DNA of 64,000 nucleotides from Hymenobacter lucidus. Its GTDB lineage: Bacteria > Bacteroidota > Bacteroidia > Cytophagales > Hymenobacteraceae. The notes beneath the pieces are model-generated. The model made no database searches. It was not told where the DNA came from and saw nothing but the letters and a program-made list of their open reading frames with translations. Below are positions 27,036 to 35,519 of this stretch, one piece after another. A program made the translations under genes and the position numbers. Location: assembly GCF_020447265.1 (NCBI RefSeq), contig NZ_JAJADR010000011.1, positions 41,928-105,927 of the forward strand, read 5' to 3'. Position 1 is the stretch's first letter. Each line of letters opens with the position of its first letter.

Positions 27036-27449
27036 ATGATAAAGCTGTATCTGGATATCGACGGGGTTTTGCTAACGGCTAAGCATACATGCGCTGCTCC
27101 GGGAGTCGACGAATTTGTGGATTTCGTAACGGCGAATTTTGCCTGCTACTGGCTCACGACTCATTGCAAAGGCAACAGCGCGTCGGCTCTGCAGTACATT
27201 TCCCGGTTTTTAGAGCCAGCCACCATCGACAAACTTAGCGAAAGTGTGCGGCCTACGAATTGGGATGCTTTAAAAACCGAAGCTATAGATGCCGCCGCCG
27301 ATTTTTATTGGCTGGAAGATCAGCCTTTCCAGGCCGAAATAGCCCAGTTGCAGCGCTGGAAACGGGCAGAACGGCTATTGGTCGTGGATCTTAACCGCCC
27401 CGCTGAATTATGGCGGGTGCAGGATGTTCTACAGCAGTTGCTTCGATAG
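27036..27449 (+). CDS. HAD-like hydrolase, small
   Basis: The 137-residue protein starts YLDIDGVLLTAKH; D-x-D-G-V is HAD motif I (nucleophile Asp and acid/base Asp at about residues 6 and 8). A WLTTHCKGN stretch fits motif II, and FYWLEDQPF near residue 89 resembles the acidic motif IV. It is shorter than most HAD phosphatases and lacks an obvious cap domain. It is divergent from Pnkp with a 28-base gap and has clearly lower GC than Pnkp. A phosphatase role linked to RNA ends is speculation from position. The TAATTTCG element at 27024-27031 is one base from the -7 consensus, so the mRNA may have almost no leader. Confidence 0.7.
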   Translation: MIKLYLDIDGVLLTAKHTCAAPGVDEFVDFVTANFACYWLTTHCKGNSASALQYISRFLEPATIDKLSESVRPTNWDALKTEAIDAAADFYWLEDQPFQAEIAQLQRWKRAERLLVVDLNRPAELWRVQDVLQQLLR

Positions 27450-27507
27450 TTCAGCCTGCTGCCAAAAGGAACTTCTGGTATATTCAGATAGAGCTTGTTC
27501 CAACGCC

Positions 27508-28059
27508 ATGAAAATTAATCAACAGTTTAATACGCTTAGCCTAGGCGAGTTCCAGTACTTACTGGAGCACCACAGGAAATACACGGATTTCAATACGCTC
27601 GGGCTTTTCCGGGGTATTGTGGAAAGTGCGAAGTTAACCCTCTACGAAAAACGCTTGCTCCGGACTCAGGTCATTGCCGCTTTCAGCAAGCCGTATAATT
27701 TTCTGCAGCTCAAGGACCCCGTTACCTATTTAGCCTTAAGTACGCTGGGCGAGGAGCTGACAGTGGCCGATGAGAAACAGGCCTGGCAGAACATCCGCAC
27801 GAATCAGCAGCGTATTCTGGCCGATAAAAGATTGCGGCACCGCAATTTCGGTACGTATTCAAAGCACCTGTGCGGCTACGAAAACTGCCATCTACAGGGT
27901 CTGATGATTCGGCAGGGCTCAATACTGGCCGACGGCAGCGAAATGAGATTCTGCGCGGATAAAGGCCGTTGGGGCGGGCAGCAGAGCAAAGCCGACAAGC
28001 GGTGGCAGGAGCGTAAGTCGATGAAAAAGCTAGTTGCGGCCCGCGCCGAAGCCGAATAG
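27508..28059 (+). CDS. Hypothetical protein with a Cys cluster
   Basis: The 183-residue protein starts KINQQFNTLSLGEFQYLLEHH and is mostly helical and charged. Near 128-155 there is CGYENCHLQGLMIRQGS and then FCAD, with three cysteines and a histidine that could bind a metal. The C-terminus is Lys/Arg-rich (KADKRWQERKSMKKL). There is no signal peptide. It sits 58 bases after the HAD-like gene on the same strand and shares its lower GC, so the two may have arrived together. I recognise no family. Confidence 0.65.
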   Translation: MKINQQFNTLSLGEFQYLLEHHRKYTDFNTLGLFRGIVESAKLTLYEKRLLRTQVIAAFSKPYNFLQLKDPVTYLALSTLGEELTVADEKQAWQNIRTNQQRILADKRLRHRNFGTYSKHLCGYENCHLQGLMIRQGSILADGSEMRFCADKGRWGGQQSKADKRWQERKSMKKLVAARAEAE

Positions 28060-28063
28060 CCCC

Positions 28064-28501
28064 TTACTTCTTCACGAAGCAGACCTGCCCGTCCTGGTAC
28101 TTTTCGCTCAGGCGCGGTTGGAGCTTGCCCCAGTACGTCAGCACCTTGCCTTTGGGGTCTTTTCGAAGCCGAAACAGCACGTCGCCGGGCTTGAGCTGCT
28201 GGTAGCCAGTGCCGTCGAGGCCCTGCACGAAAATCACCTGGGCCTCCCGGGCCGTGCCGGTGGCCCGCACTTTGAGCTTCATAAATGTCTGCTGGCCTTC
28301 CACGGCCAGCTCGCCGCCCGTGGCCCCAGCCTGGGGCAGGAGTGCCAGCTGCCATTCCATTGCCATGCTGTAGCCAGCCAGGGCTTTGACGGGTGTTTCG
28401 GAGTAGGTGTAGGTGCCGATCCAGCCGGGCAGCGGGGCAGCGGCGGGGGCGGCAAACAGCAGAGAAGACCAGGCAACCAGGCGCAACGACAGAAAGAGCA
28501 T
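28064..28501 (-). CDS. DUF5991-like secreted protein
   Basis: The 145-residue product has a signal peptide (LFLSLRLVAWSSLLFAAPAAA) and begins its mature part with WIGTYTYSETPVKALAGYSMAMEW, resembling DUF5991. It is a small beta-rich periplasmic domain with no known activity. The reading could also begin at 28546, adding 15 residues before the hydrophobic core; the ATG at 28501 gives the more typical signal. It ends four bases beyond the end of the convergent gene at 27508. Confidence 0.7.
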   Translation of the reverse strand: MLFLSLRLVAWSSLLFAAPAAAPLPGWIGTYTYSETPVKALAGYSMAMEWQLALLPQAGATGGELAVEGQQTFMKLKVRATGTAREAQVIFVQGLDGTGYQQLKPGDVLFRLRKDPKGKVLTYWGKLQPRLSEKYQDGQVCFVKK

Positions 28502-28661
28502 AGCGAGGGGCGAAATGGTGGAATACACCCTGAAACGGTAAAACATAAGTTTAGGCTGCCTCAGGCGGCGCTGCGGCCGGCAACAGCGGCCAGTTTTCGG
28601 GTTGTTGCGGGCCCGAACCGGCCCGCTGCTCAGCTACGCCCAAAAGCTGCTCTGGGCAAAA

Positions 28662-30626
28662 TCAGTGCACGCTCGTTACCCGAAACTCCACCCGGCGGTT
28701 GAGCCGGCGCGTTGTTTCGCGGGCGTTGCTGGCCCGAGGCTCGGCCGCACCCAGCCCGATGCCGGTAATGCGCGGGGCGCCCACGCCGTGCTCCACCAGG
28801 TACTGCTTCACGGCAGCCACCCGTTCCTGGCTCAGCACTACGTTTTTCTGCGGGTCGCCTTGGTTGTCGGTGTGGCCCCGGAGCTCAATGGTCATCGTCG
28901 GGTTCTTGCTCAGCAGGGCCACCAGCTGGTCGAGGGCCGGAAAGGACGAGGGCAGCAGATCGGCTTTGCCTTGGGTGAACTGCACGTTGTCGAGCGGCAG
29001 GGTGGTGCCCACGGCCAGCGGGTAGAGCAGAATATCCTGCACGTAAGGACCGGGCCGGGTGGTGAAGGTGCTGTCGGCGGAGAGGTAGCCGGCCAGCTGC
29101 ACGTGGGCCGCGTAGGAGCGGCCCGGCGCCGTAGCAAAGGAAAAAGCCCCTTCGGCCGTGAGCGGCACCGTGGTTTCGGCCCCGGCCAGCGTGAGCCGTA
29201 GCTGGGCCTGGGGCAGGGGCTGAAAGGTAGCGGCATCGAGTATGCGACCCTGCCAGGTGGCGGTAGCAGGCGCGGGCGGTACTTTGGCGGGCTGGGGCGG
29301 CACCCGAAACAGGTTGCAGCCGGCCAGGTCGGTATACACGCCTTTGCGCACGTAATGCGCCTGGCGGCGGGCCATATCCACCTCATACAGCGACTTGGGC
29401 CCCGCCAGATATAGCCGCCGCCGGCCCGAGGCATCGTTCTGAAACAGCAGGTCGCTGTAGCCGCCGCGCTTGGGCAGGCCCGCCAGGCGCGTCAGCTCGG
29501 GGCCGGGCTGGCGCGTGTTCAGGTTTACGCTCAGAATGGAGCCGTCGGTGCTATACACCTGGTAGAGCGTGTGGGCGTCGTCGAGGCAGAAGTTGCCGTG
29601 GGAGCCCGCCCCGGCCAGCCCAATGGCCGGATAATAGGGCGCCTGCCGCACCGGGTCGGCACTCCACACTACCGTCACGGTCCCATCGTAGGGGCTGACT
29701 TTCACCAGCAAACCAGCGTCGGAAGTGCTGAAGAACAGGTCGCCGTGGTCATCGGTGGCGGCCGAAATCCAGACGTTTTCGGGGCCCTGGGCCGGGAGCT
29801 GCCAAGTGGTATAGCTGCCTTGGCGGGTGGTCGGGTTGTAGCGGTACACGTACTCGGGCGCGTCGGTGGGGGCTTTGGTTACCGAGTACAGACAGTTGTC
29901 GAAGCCCTTGGCCAGGGCGTAGGACTGAAACGGCAGCACCTGGCGGTGAATGCGGGGCGGCTCGGTGGGGTCATCGGCGTTGAACTCGTGAATCGTGCGG
30001 CAGTCGTCTTCCCACCGCTCGTCGCGCAGGCGCAGGGCCGCAATACCGTACATCTTGTCGTCGCAGAGCTGCTCGGCGTAGCGGCGGCTGGGGGGCGTGC
30101 CGGTGAAGCTGAATGAGTCGACGACGCGCAGCCCGGCGGCCAGGTAGCGGCCATCCTGGGCGGTGGCGGCCCGGTATTCGAGGCGGTACTCGTAGCCGCC
30201 GCGCCATACCCGGCGGCCCGCCACGCGGGTGCGCTGGCCGTTGGGGGCGGCGTAGGTATACTCGTAGCGCACCTGCTGGTAGCTGCCCGCGTCGTGCTGG
30301 TCGAGGCGCAGCACGTGGGCCTGGGGCAGCTGCCGGATGTCGCGCGCCACCGAGTCGGCCTGGCCGGCGCTGAGTAGGTTGGGCAGGTCCTTGCGGCCAT
30401 CGGGCAGGGGAATAATGCGCAGCGAAACCGTGGCCGCAGCGGGCCGCCGGGAGCCGGCCAGAAAGGTTACTTCCGTGCGGTCGTCGTTGCGGTGCCGCAC
30501 CCAGGTTTCGGGGTAACTGAGCCGAATGTGGGCTTTGCTGTCGGCGTACACATCCAGGGGCGAAGCTTCCTGCGCCGCCAGCCGCAGCCAGCCTACGGTC
30601 AGTACCAGCGTCAGCAAAAACTTCAT
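28662..30626 (-). CDS. OmpA-family protein with propeller-like and carboxypeptidase-like domains
   Basis: The 654-residue protein has a signal peptide (KFLLTLVLTVGWLRLAAQ), an N-terminal globular domain (about 25-190), a repeat-rich beta-propeller-like middle (about 200-440, with DDHGDLFFSTSDAGLLVKVSP and similar), a carboxypeptidase-regulatory-like domain (TWQGRILDAATFQPLPQAQL, about 455-535), and a C-terminal OmpA peptidoglycan-binding domain (ELRGHTDNQGDPQKN and LNRRVEFRV). It is probably periplasmic, tied to peptidoglycan. The ATG at 30626 places the signal at the terminus. It is followed on the same strand by the DUF5991-like gene. Confidence 0.85.
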   Translation of the reverse strand: MKFLLTLVLTVGWLRLAAQEASPLDVYADSKAHIRLSYPETWVRHRNDDRTEVTFLAGSRRPAAATVSLRIIPLPDGRKDLPNLLSAGQADSVARDIRQLPQAHVLRLDQHDAGSYQQVRYEYTYAAPNGQRTRVAGRRVWRGGYEYRLEYRAATAQDGRYLAAGLRVVDSFSFTGTPPSRRYAEQLCDDKMYGIAALRLRDERWEDDCRTIHEFNADDPTEPPRIHRQVLPFQSYALAKGFDNCLYSVTKAPTDAPEYVYRYNPTTRQGSYTTWQLPAQGPENVWISAATDDHGDLFFSTSDAGLLVKVSPYDGTVTVVWSADPVRQAPYYPAIGLAGAGSHGNFCLDDAHTLYQVYSTDGSILSVNLNTRQPGPELTRLAGLPKRGGYSDLLFQNDASGRRRLYLAGPKSLYEVDMARRQAHYVRKGVYTDLAGCNLFRVPPQPAKVPPAPATATWQGRILDAATFQPLPQAQLRLTLAGAETTVPLTAEGAFSFATAPGRSYAAHVQLAGYLSADSTFTTRPGPYVQDILLYPLAVGTTLPLDNVQFTQGKADLLPSSFPALDQLVALLSKNPTMTIELRGHTDNQGDPQKNVVLSQERVAAVKQYLVEHGVGAPRITGIGLGAAEPRASNARETTRRLNRRVEFRVTSVH

Positions 30627-30832
30627 AAGCCTGGAATGGGAGCAGCGGTTAATACCCCAAAAGTACAAAAAGTACGACTATGCACTGTCATGCCGGGGCC
30701 GGGCCGCCACATTTGACCCAAATCGTTGCAATACCCGGTTGGTTACCGCGACCCGCGGGATGCTGCGGCTCAGCCCCAGCCCGCCGGCCTGACCCGGGCC
30801 GGAAAAGGCTGCTGACTAGTGCCAACGGGCTG

Positions 30833-31249
30833 CTATGCCACCACAGCCAGCTGTGGTGCTTCTGCTGTTTCCGGTGCCGCAGCGGCTGCTCCGGGGTGCA
30901 TGATGCGGGTGCGGTGCTGCTGGCCCCAGTCGCGCAGGGCCTCAATGACGGGAAACAGCGAGTCGCCGTAGGAAGCCAGGGTGTAGGTGACGGCCACGGG
31001 GGCGGCGTCGGCCTGCACCTGGCGGGTGAGCAGGCCGTTCATTTCCAGTTCTTTGAGCTCCTTGCTGAGCATTTTGGCCGTGATGCCCGCCACCTCGCGC
31101 TGCAGCTGCTTGAAGCGCCTGGGGCCGCTGGTGAGGCCCACGATGATGGGCAGTTTCCACTTGCCGCCGAGCAAATCGAGGGCGTCGCGCACGGAGCGCA
31201 TGGCGGAATTACATTCAGTGTGCGTGGGCGGCTTGGCAGGAAGTTGCAT
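30833..31249 (-). CDS. HxlR-family transcriptional regulator
   Basis: The 138-residue protein has the HxlR winged-helix signature: a Cys near the N-terminus (THTECNSAMRS), DLLGGKWKLPII, GPRRFKQLQREVAGITAKML, and LKELEMNGLLTRQ. Such regulators are dimers and often sense reactive electrophiles or oxidants through the N-terminal Cys. It is divergent from a DoxX gene, a common pairing in which the HxlR protein represses DoxX. A tandem dyad at 31277-31312 lies between them. The ATG at 31249 is chosen; the frame to 31357 would run across the operator. Confidence 0.9.
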   Translation of the reverse strand: MQLPAKPPTHTECNSAMRSVRDALDLLGGKWKLPIIVGLTSGPRRFKQLQREVAGITAKMLSKELKELEMNGLLTRQVQADAAPVAVTYTLASYGDSLFPVIEALRDWGQQHRTRIMHPGAAAAAPETAEAPQLAVVA

Positions 31250-31276
31250 GATACAAAGGTCGTTAGAAATCAGGTC

Positions 31277-31312
31277 GGTACCCTGGGGCATACCGGTATC
31301 CTTGGGTAAACC
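31277..31312. promoter_or_regulatory. Tandem palindromic operator between HxlR and DoxX genes
   Basis: Two abutting 18-base imperfect dyads, GGTA-N10-TACC (31277-31294) and GGTA-N10-AACC (31295-31312), sit in the divergent promoter region. A further degenerate unit (ACTATCC...GTAAACC) follows at about 31313-31329. A likely -7 element, CATATTTG (31340-31347), lies 61 bases before the DoxX ATG. Confidence 0.6.
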
Positions 31313-31408
31313 ACTATCCAAAGTAAACCACAAAGCCGGCATATTTGCCAGCACCAACCGGCCACCGACGGCCGGCTAGATATTCTGCCAGCTTACGCAC
31401 TTTCGATT

Positions 31409-31783
31409 ATGGCTCTCGACAAGAAAATCCTCTTTACCGGCCTCGTAACGGCCGTGCCCGCCCTGATGATTACGGCCAGCGGCATCATGAAGCTCATGGA
31501 CGGGGCCGAAATCCGGGCGGCGCTTACCACTATGGGGGTGGCCGACTACCGCGTTGGCCTGGGTTTAATGGAGCTGCTGTTTACGGCCCTGTTTGTCTAT
31601 CCCAAAACCATGAAGCTGGGCTTGCTGCTGCTCACCAGCTACTTTGCCGGGGCCATTGCCACCGATATTTCCCACGGCCACAGCCCCGCCGCCGCGGCTA
31701 TGATTCTGACCCTGGTCTGGATTGCCGCCTTTGTGCGCGACCGGTCGGCATTTCTGCCCGTGGCAACCCCTGGCGTAGTCTGA
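31409..31783 (+). CDS. DoxX family membrane protein
   Basis: The 124-residue protein has four hydrophobic segments (about 8-25, 45-65, 70-88, 98-115), starting LDKKILFTGLVTAVPALMITASG and including YRVGLGLMELLFTALFVYP. This matches the DoxX/DoxX-like fold of small inner-membrane proteins linked to oxidative or thiol stress. Its divergent HxlR-type regulator and shared operator suggest induction by electrophile or redox stress; this is inference from common pairings. Confidence 0.85.
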   Translation: MALDKKILFTGLVTAVPALMITASGIMKLMDGAEIRAALTTMGVADYRVGLGLMELLFTALFVYPKTMKLGLLLLTSYFAGAIATDISHGHSPAAAAMILTLVWIAAFVRDRSAFLPVATPGVV

Positions 31784-31870
31784 AGGCTGCGCGCGCACCA
31801 CGGATGGCCGCTCGGCCGCATCCACCGCCGGAAATTATCGTAGAAACACGGTACCCATTTCCTGCGTGCC

Positions 31871-32128
31871 ATGCCGCTGCATCCCGAGCTAGACAAGAAG
31901 CTGAGCAAAACCTTCGAGCCCAAAACCAGCATCGACGACGTGTTCAAGGGCTATGACATCACCTTCGTGACCAATGAGCACGGCGAACCGGTGACGTTGT
32001 TTTTCGGCAAGCGCCGGCCCGATGGCCTCATTGCCGGCGAGCGGTACACCCGCACCATTAAGCGGCAGCCGGGCAGCCTGGAGGTAAAGTCGAGCCACTG
32101 GGACCTGCGCGGTAAAATTACGCGCTGA
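31871..32128 (+). CDS. Small conserved-looking hypothetical protein
   Basis: The 85-residue protein (PLHPELDKKLSKTFEPKTSI start) is charged, with GYDITFVTNEHGEPVTLFFGKRRPDGLIAGERYTR in the middle. There is no signal peptide or membrane segment. Protein-like composition supports it. I cannot assign a function. It is downstream of the DoxX gene, 88 bases away, and may be cotranscribed. Confidence 0.7.
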   Translation: MPLHPELDKKLSKTFEPKTSIDDVFKGYDITFVTNEHGEPVTLFFGKRRPDGLIAGERYTRTIKRQPGSLEVKSSHWDLRGKITR

Positions 32129-32194
32129 CCGGGCGGGGCAGTTGCTTGGCGGCTACGTCGGCCACACCCTTCTCCCATAGCAGTCAGTGCAGGC

Positions 32195-33088
32195 TCAGCA
32201 CTGCCACTGGCCGCCCTGCAGGCGACAGTCGCTGGCCGTGCTGCTTTCCCGCAGCACCCAGTTGCCGGGCTGGCCCAGCCAGCGCAGGCGTCCGTCGGCA
32301 TCCGCGCCGCGGGCAATATCGAGTGAATGCACGTCCAGCGTATCCGTATCGGGCGTTACGCGGTTCACGCGCAGGTGCTCCACATAATCCAGTGCCAGCT
32401 TGCCGGTGTCGAGGCAGCGGGGGTGCAGGGCCAGGTTGTGGGCCGGCGAGGCCATGGCCGCTGAGGGGTAGAGCAGCCCGTCGAAGGCGTGGCCCAGCTG
32501 GCAGGCTTCAGCAATGGCAATGGAGAGGCGGTAGTGGTGCTGGTTGTCGTCGGTTACGGTGCGGGTAAAGGCCCGGGTCAGGAAGGCGGCAATGTGGCAG
32601 GCGGGGACCGGCAACTGCCCCAGGGCCCGGCGCAGGGCCTGGTCGCGGTTGGTGTGCGGGTCGTCGGGACAGGTATCGGCGTAGCCAAAGCTGAGGATGC
32701 GCAGCGGCCGGCAGGTACGCCAGCGGCTAATTACGATTTGGTCGCCGGGCTGCACCCGGGCCTCGAAAAAGGGCGGGTGCCAGGTAGCGCTGCAGTAAAA
32801 CATGGGCACGCCGGCGCGGTTGGCCCGCTGGTCGTAGCGCACCCGCTCGGCCGGCGGATATGATACGTCGGCTACTCGCTCGGGCAGCTTCTCGCTGGGC
32901 AGGCCCCGGTAGAGCAGCAAGCCGGGCGCAAACTCCAGGCAGCGCAGTGGCTGGCCCTCCAGCAGCTCCCGTACCCGTTCGGTCAGGTCTTCGATGGAGT
33001 GCTGCCGCAAATCCAGGTGCTGCAAAGAAGCCAGCCGGCGCTTTACCAGCGTAGCGGCAGAGGATAAATCAGAAGCACAAACTTTCAT
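32195..33088 (-). CDS. RES-domain protein
   Basis: The 297-residue protein contains a RES-like domain from about 70 to 260: LLYRG at its start, RANRAGVPMFYCSATWHPPFFE with the conserved Arg/Tyr and Glu region, GDQIVISRW, and a later DGLLYPSAAMASPAHNLAL. RES toxins degrade NAD+, normally paired with an Xre-family antitoxin. No antitoxin gene is adjacent here and the protein is longer than classic RES toxins, so it may be a stand-alone member with another role. The ATG at 33088 is chosen over an alternative TTG at 33097. Confidence 0.75.
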   Translation of the reverse strand: MKVCASDLSSAATLVKRRLASLQHLDLRQHSIEDLTERVRELLEGQPLRCLEFAPGLLLYRGLPSEKLPERVADVSYPPAERVRYDQRANRAGVPMFYCSATWHPPFFEARVQPGDQIVISRWRTCRPLRILSFGYADTCPDDPHTNRDQALRRALGQLPVPACHIAAFLTRAFTRTVTDDNQHHYRLSIAIAEACQLGHAFDGLLYPSAAMASPAHNLALHPRCLDTGKLALDYVEHLRVNRVTPDTDTLDVHSLDIARGADADGRLRWLGQPGNWVLRESSTASDCRLQGGQWQC

Positions 33089-33139
33089 TGGAAGCAAGGC
33101 AAAAGTCCTGTGTCGAGGCGCAGAGGCCTTATTTTTACG

Positions 33140-33168
33140 GAAAATGCCCGCTGGGAGCGGGCATTTTT
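33140..33168 (-). terminator. Rho-independent terminator of the YciE/DUF892 gene
   Basis: AAAATGCCCGCT-GGG-AGCGGGCATTTTT forms a compact hairpin with U-tracts, 27 bases downstream of the minus-strand gene at 33195. Confidence 0.88.
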
Positions 33169-33194
33169 GAGGTGGTTAGCTGAGCGGGGAAGAG

Positions 33195-33689
33195 CTACTC
33201 GGCTTTCTGGTTGATGTAATTTTTGGCCAGCTCGTTGAGCTTGGTATCGGTCAGCTGCTCTTCTTCCAGCGTCTGGCGGAGCAGCTCGGCGGCCTGGCTG
33301 TTGCCCAACCGCTCGGCATAGTGCGCGGCCGTGCCGTAGCCCGAAATTTCGTAGTGCTCGATGCGCTGGGCGGCGGCAATGAGTGCGGCATCCATCACCT
33401 CGTCGGTAGCCCGCTCCGACATTGTTTCCTGGCCTTCGGCAATCAGGCCGGCCATGGCCTTGCAGGTGTGGCCGTCGAGGTCGAGGTCCAGGGCCTGCCC
33501 GATCTTCTCCAGCCGCTTCAGCTGCGCTTCGGTTTCGTGCAGGTGCTTGGTGAAGCCGGCGCGCAGCCGGCCGTCCTTGGCTTTTTCGGCCATCATCGGC
33601 AGCGCCTTTATCAACTGATTTTCGGCACTGTAGAGGTCTTTGAGCTGCATTTCAAACAGATCATCGAGGGTTTCCATTTTGTCGAACAT
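33195..33689 (-). CDS. YciE/YciF (DUF892) ferritin-like protein
   Basis: The 164-residue helical protein matches the DUF892 family: METLDDLFEMQLKDLYSAENQL at the start, HLHETEAQLKRLEKIGQ, and AAQRIEHYEISGYGTAAHYAE with paired Glu/His metal-ligand positions. The fold is a four-helix ferritin-like bundle that can bind iron or manganese; members are commonly stress-induced. The ATG at 33689 (MFDKMETL) is preferred; a start at METLDD is also possible. A terminator follows at 33140. Confidence 0.92.
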   Translation of the reverse strand: MFDKMETLDDLFEMQLKDLYSAENQLIKALPMMAEKAKDGRLRAGFTKHLHETEAQLKRLEKIGQALDLDLDGHTCKAMAGLIAEGQETMSERATDEVMDAALIAAAQRIEHYEISGYGTAAHYAERLGNSQAAELLRQTLEEEQLTDTKLNELAKNYINQKAE

Positions 33690-34013
33690 AGCGAAGGGGA
33701 ATTGAGTGGATAGACAGAAACCGGCCAAGCCAACGGGCTGCGCGGCCAGCACTGCATACGCTCGAAAAGCCGCCGGGGTAGCGGGCCCGACCTCGCTGAA
33801 CAGGAAACGGGTCGATGCGAAATTAAAATAATAAATAATTGAATTTCAGTAAATTAAATAATTGGCTGGTTGGTCTAAATGGCCTGATTGCAGCAAATAC
33901 GGACGTCGTAATTACGCAGTTATCCGGACTGAAATCAGGGTTTTCCACCGGCCGGTTCCGAACACGCTTCGCCCGCCGGCGGGTCGGGTTCAGGGCGGCT
34001 AGTAGGGTTAATC
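33690..34013. other. AT-rich intergenic region
   Basis: About 320 bases. The left half is very AT-rich (for example 33820-33865) and probably holds the promoter for the minus-strand YciE gene; I see no clear -7 consensus. The 131-residue plus-strand frame beginning at 33839 extends into the Hen1 gene antisense and is not convincing. Confidence 0.4.
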
Positions 34014-35447
34014 CTACCGGGTTTCAAACACGGCCAGCTGCGAGGGGGCCCCGAAGCCGGCTACTTCCGGGCCCAGCGGCTCTACCCGCACCTGGTAGCC
34101 GTGGCGCTCGGCCACGCCCGCGGCCCAGGCTGCAAACTGCGCCTGCGTCCACTCGAAGCGGTGGTCGGTGTGGCGAAACTGGCCGGCTGCCAAAGCTTCG
34201 TAGCGCTGGTTGTAGTCGGCGTTGGGCGTCGTGACGACCACCGCGCCGGGGCGGGCCCGGGCAAAGACGACCTGCTCGAAGCTGGCCAGGCGGCTTTCGT
34301 CGAGGTGCTCGATGACTTCGACCACGGCCGCCGCGTCGTAGCCCGCCAGGCGCGGGTCGTGGTAGAGCACCGAGCCCTGGGTGAGGGTGAGCCGCTCGCG
34401 CTGCCGCGGTGGCATCTCGGCCACGTGCAGCCGCTGCTGGGCCCGCTGCAGCTCCCGAATCGAGACGTCGAGGCCCAGAATATGCTCCACCTGCGGAAAC
34501 TTAAGCAGGCGGCGCAGCAGCTTGCCCTCACCGCAGCCCAGGTCCAGCACGCGCTTGGCCCCGGTCCGGCGGATTTCCTCGGCCACCCGGTCGAGGCGCA
34601 GGTCGTGCAAGCTTTGGGCTGCCGTGGCCGGAGTCTCCGGCTCCGCTGCTGTCGCAGCCGGGCCGGGCAGCAGCTCCGTGAGGTTTTCTTCGGCCTCCGG
34701 GGCTACCACGTCGCCGTCGAGCAGGCGTTCCAGGGTCGGGTTTACAAACTCGGCCAGGTTGCGCAGGTAGCGGCGGGTGATGAACTCCCGGTCGGGGTGC
34801 TGGGGCAGCCAGGCCGCGCCCCGGTGGAGCAGCTTGTCGGCCTCGGCCTCGTTTACCCAGTAGTGCTTGTCGTTGTCGAGCACCGGAATGAGCACGTAGA
34901 GGTGGGAGAGCAGATCCTGGAGGCGCAGCGCGGCGTGGCGCAGGCGCAGAGTAAAGTAGCGGCTCTCGCCCCAAGCTGGCACGGTGGGGTCGAGCGGGTG
35001 GACTTCGGTTTCAATTTCGTAGCCCAGGGGCCCAAACAGGCGGCGCAGCTGCTCGGCGCTGGCGGCCGGCACCACGGCTACGGTAGCTTCGAGGGGCAGC
35101 AGCATTTCGGGCAGCTCGGGGCGGTCCTTGCAGGTGCCGTTCAAGGCCGTATTGAAGGCTTTCGACAGGGCTGTGCTCATAAACGAGGACGCCGCGTAGG
35201 GCCGGTCGTTCACGTATTGCTCCAGGGCAAAGCCTTCCCCGGCCGGCCCCCGGTGGTTGCGCACCAGCGCAATGGGGTCAATATCGAGCAGCAGGGCGGC
35301 GGTGCAGCGCTCGGGCGTGGCTTCGGGATAAAAGATATGCGCCTGCCCGTAGGCCACGTCGATGGACTGCAGCCGCGCCGGGTTCTTGTGCAGCAGGTAG
35401 CCCAGGTCGGTGGCGGGCTGGTGGGTGGTAGTAATGGTGAGCAGCAT
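34014..35447 (-). CDS. hen1: 3'-terminal RNA ribose 2'-O-methyltransferase Hen1
   Basis: The 477-residue protein has the bacterial Hen1 architecture. The N-terminal domain (LLTITTTHQPATDLGYLLHKNPARLQS start, KNPARLQ being characteristic; DRPYAASSFMSTALSKAFNTALNGTCKDRPEL at about 94-125) stimulates Pnkp ligase. The C-terminal methyltransferase has SAM motif VLDLGCGEGKLL (about 298-310) and metal-binding EVIEHLDE (Glu377, Glu380, His381). Hen1 2'-O-methylates the 3' end of cleaved RNA before sealing so that the repaired RNA resists re-cleavage. The Pnkp gene is 7 kb away, whereas the two are adjacent in many genomes. Confidence 0.94.
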   Translation of the reverse strand: MLLTITTTHQPATDLGYLLHKNPARLQSIDVAYGQAHIFYPEATPERCTAALLLDIDPIALVRNHRGPAGEGFALEQYVNDRPYAASSFMSTALSKAFNTALNGTCKDRPELPEMLLPLEATVAVVPAASAEQLRRLFGPLGYEIETEVHPLDPTVPAWGESRYFTLRLRHAALRLQDLLSHLYVLIPVLDNDKHYWVNEAEADKLLHRGAAWLPQHPDREFITRRYLRNLAEFVNPTLERLLDGDVVAPEAEENLTELLPGPAATAAEPETPATAAQSLHDLRLDRVAEEIRRTGAKRVLDLGCGEGKLLRRLLKFPQVEHILGLDVSIRELQRAQQRLHVAEMPPRQRERLTLTQGSVLYHDPRLAGYDAAAVVEVIEHLDESRLASFEQVVFARARPGAVVVTTPNADYNQRYEALAAGQFRHTDHRFEWTQAQFAAWAAGVAERHGYQVRVEPLGPEVAGFGAPSQLAVFETR

Positions 35448-35519
35448 CGGACGAAGGGGTAGAATAGCGGGTAGCGGCGGGGTAAGGTATTCAGGAAAAG
35501 CGGGACTTGCCGGGGCCGC

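Noticed and set aside
33839..34234. 131-residue plus-strand frame beginning in the AT-rich gap
   Set aside because: It runs into the Hen1 gene antisense and becomes Arg/Pro-rich; no family resemblance.
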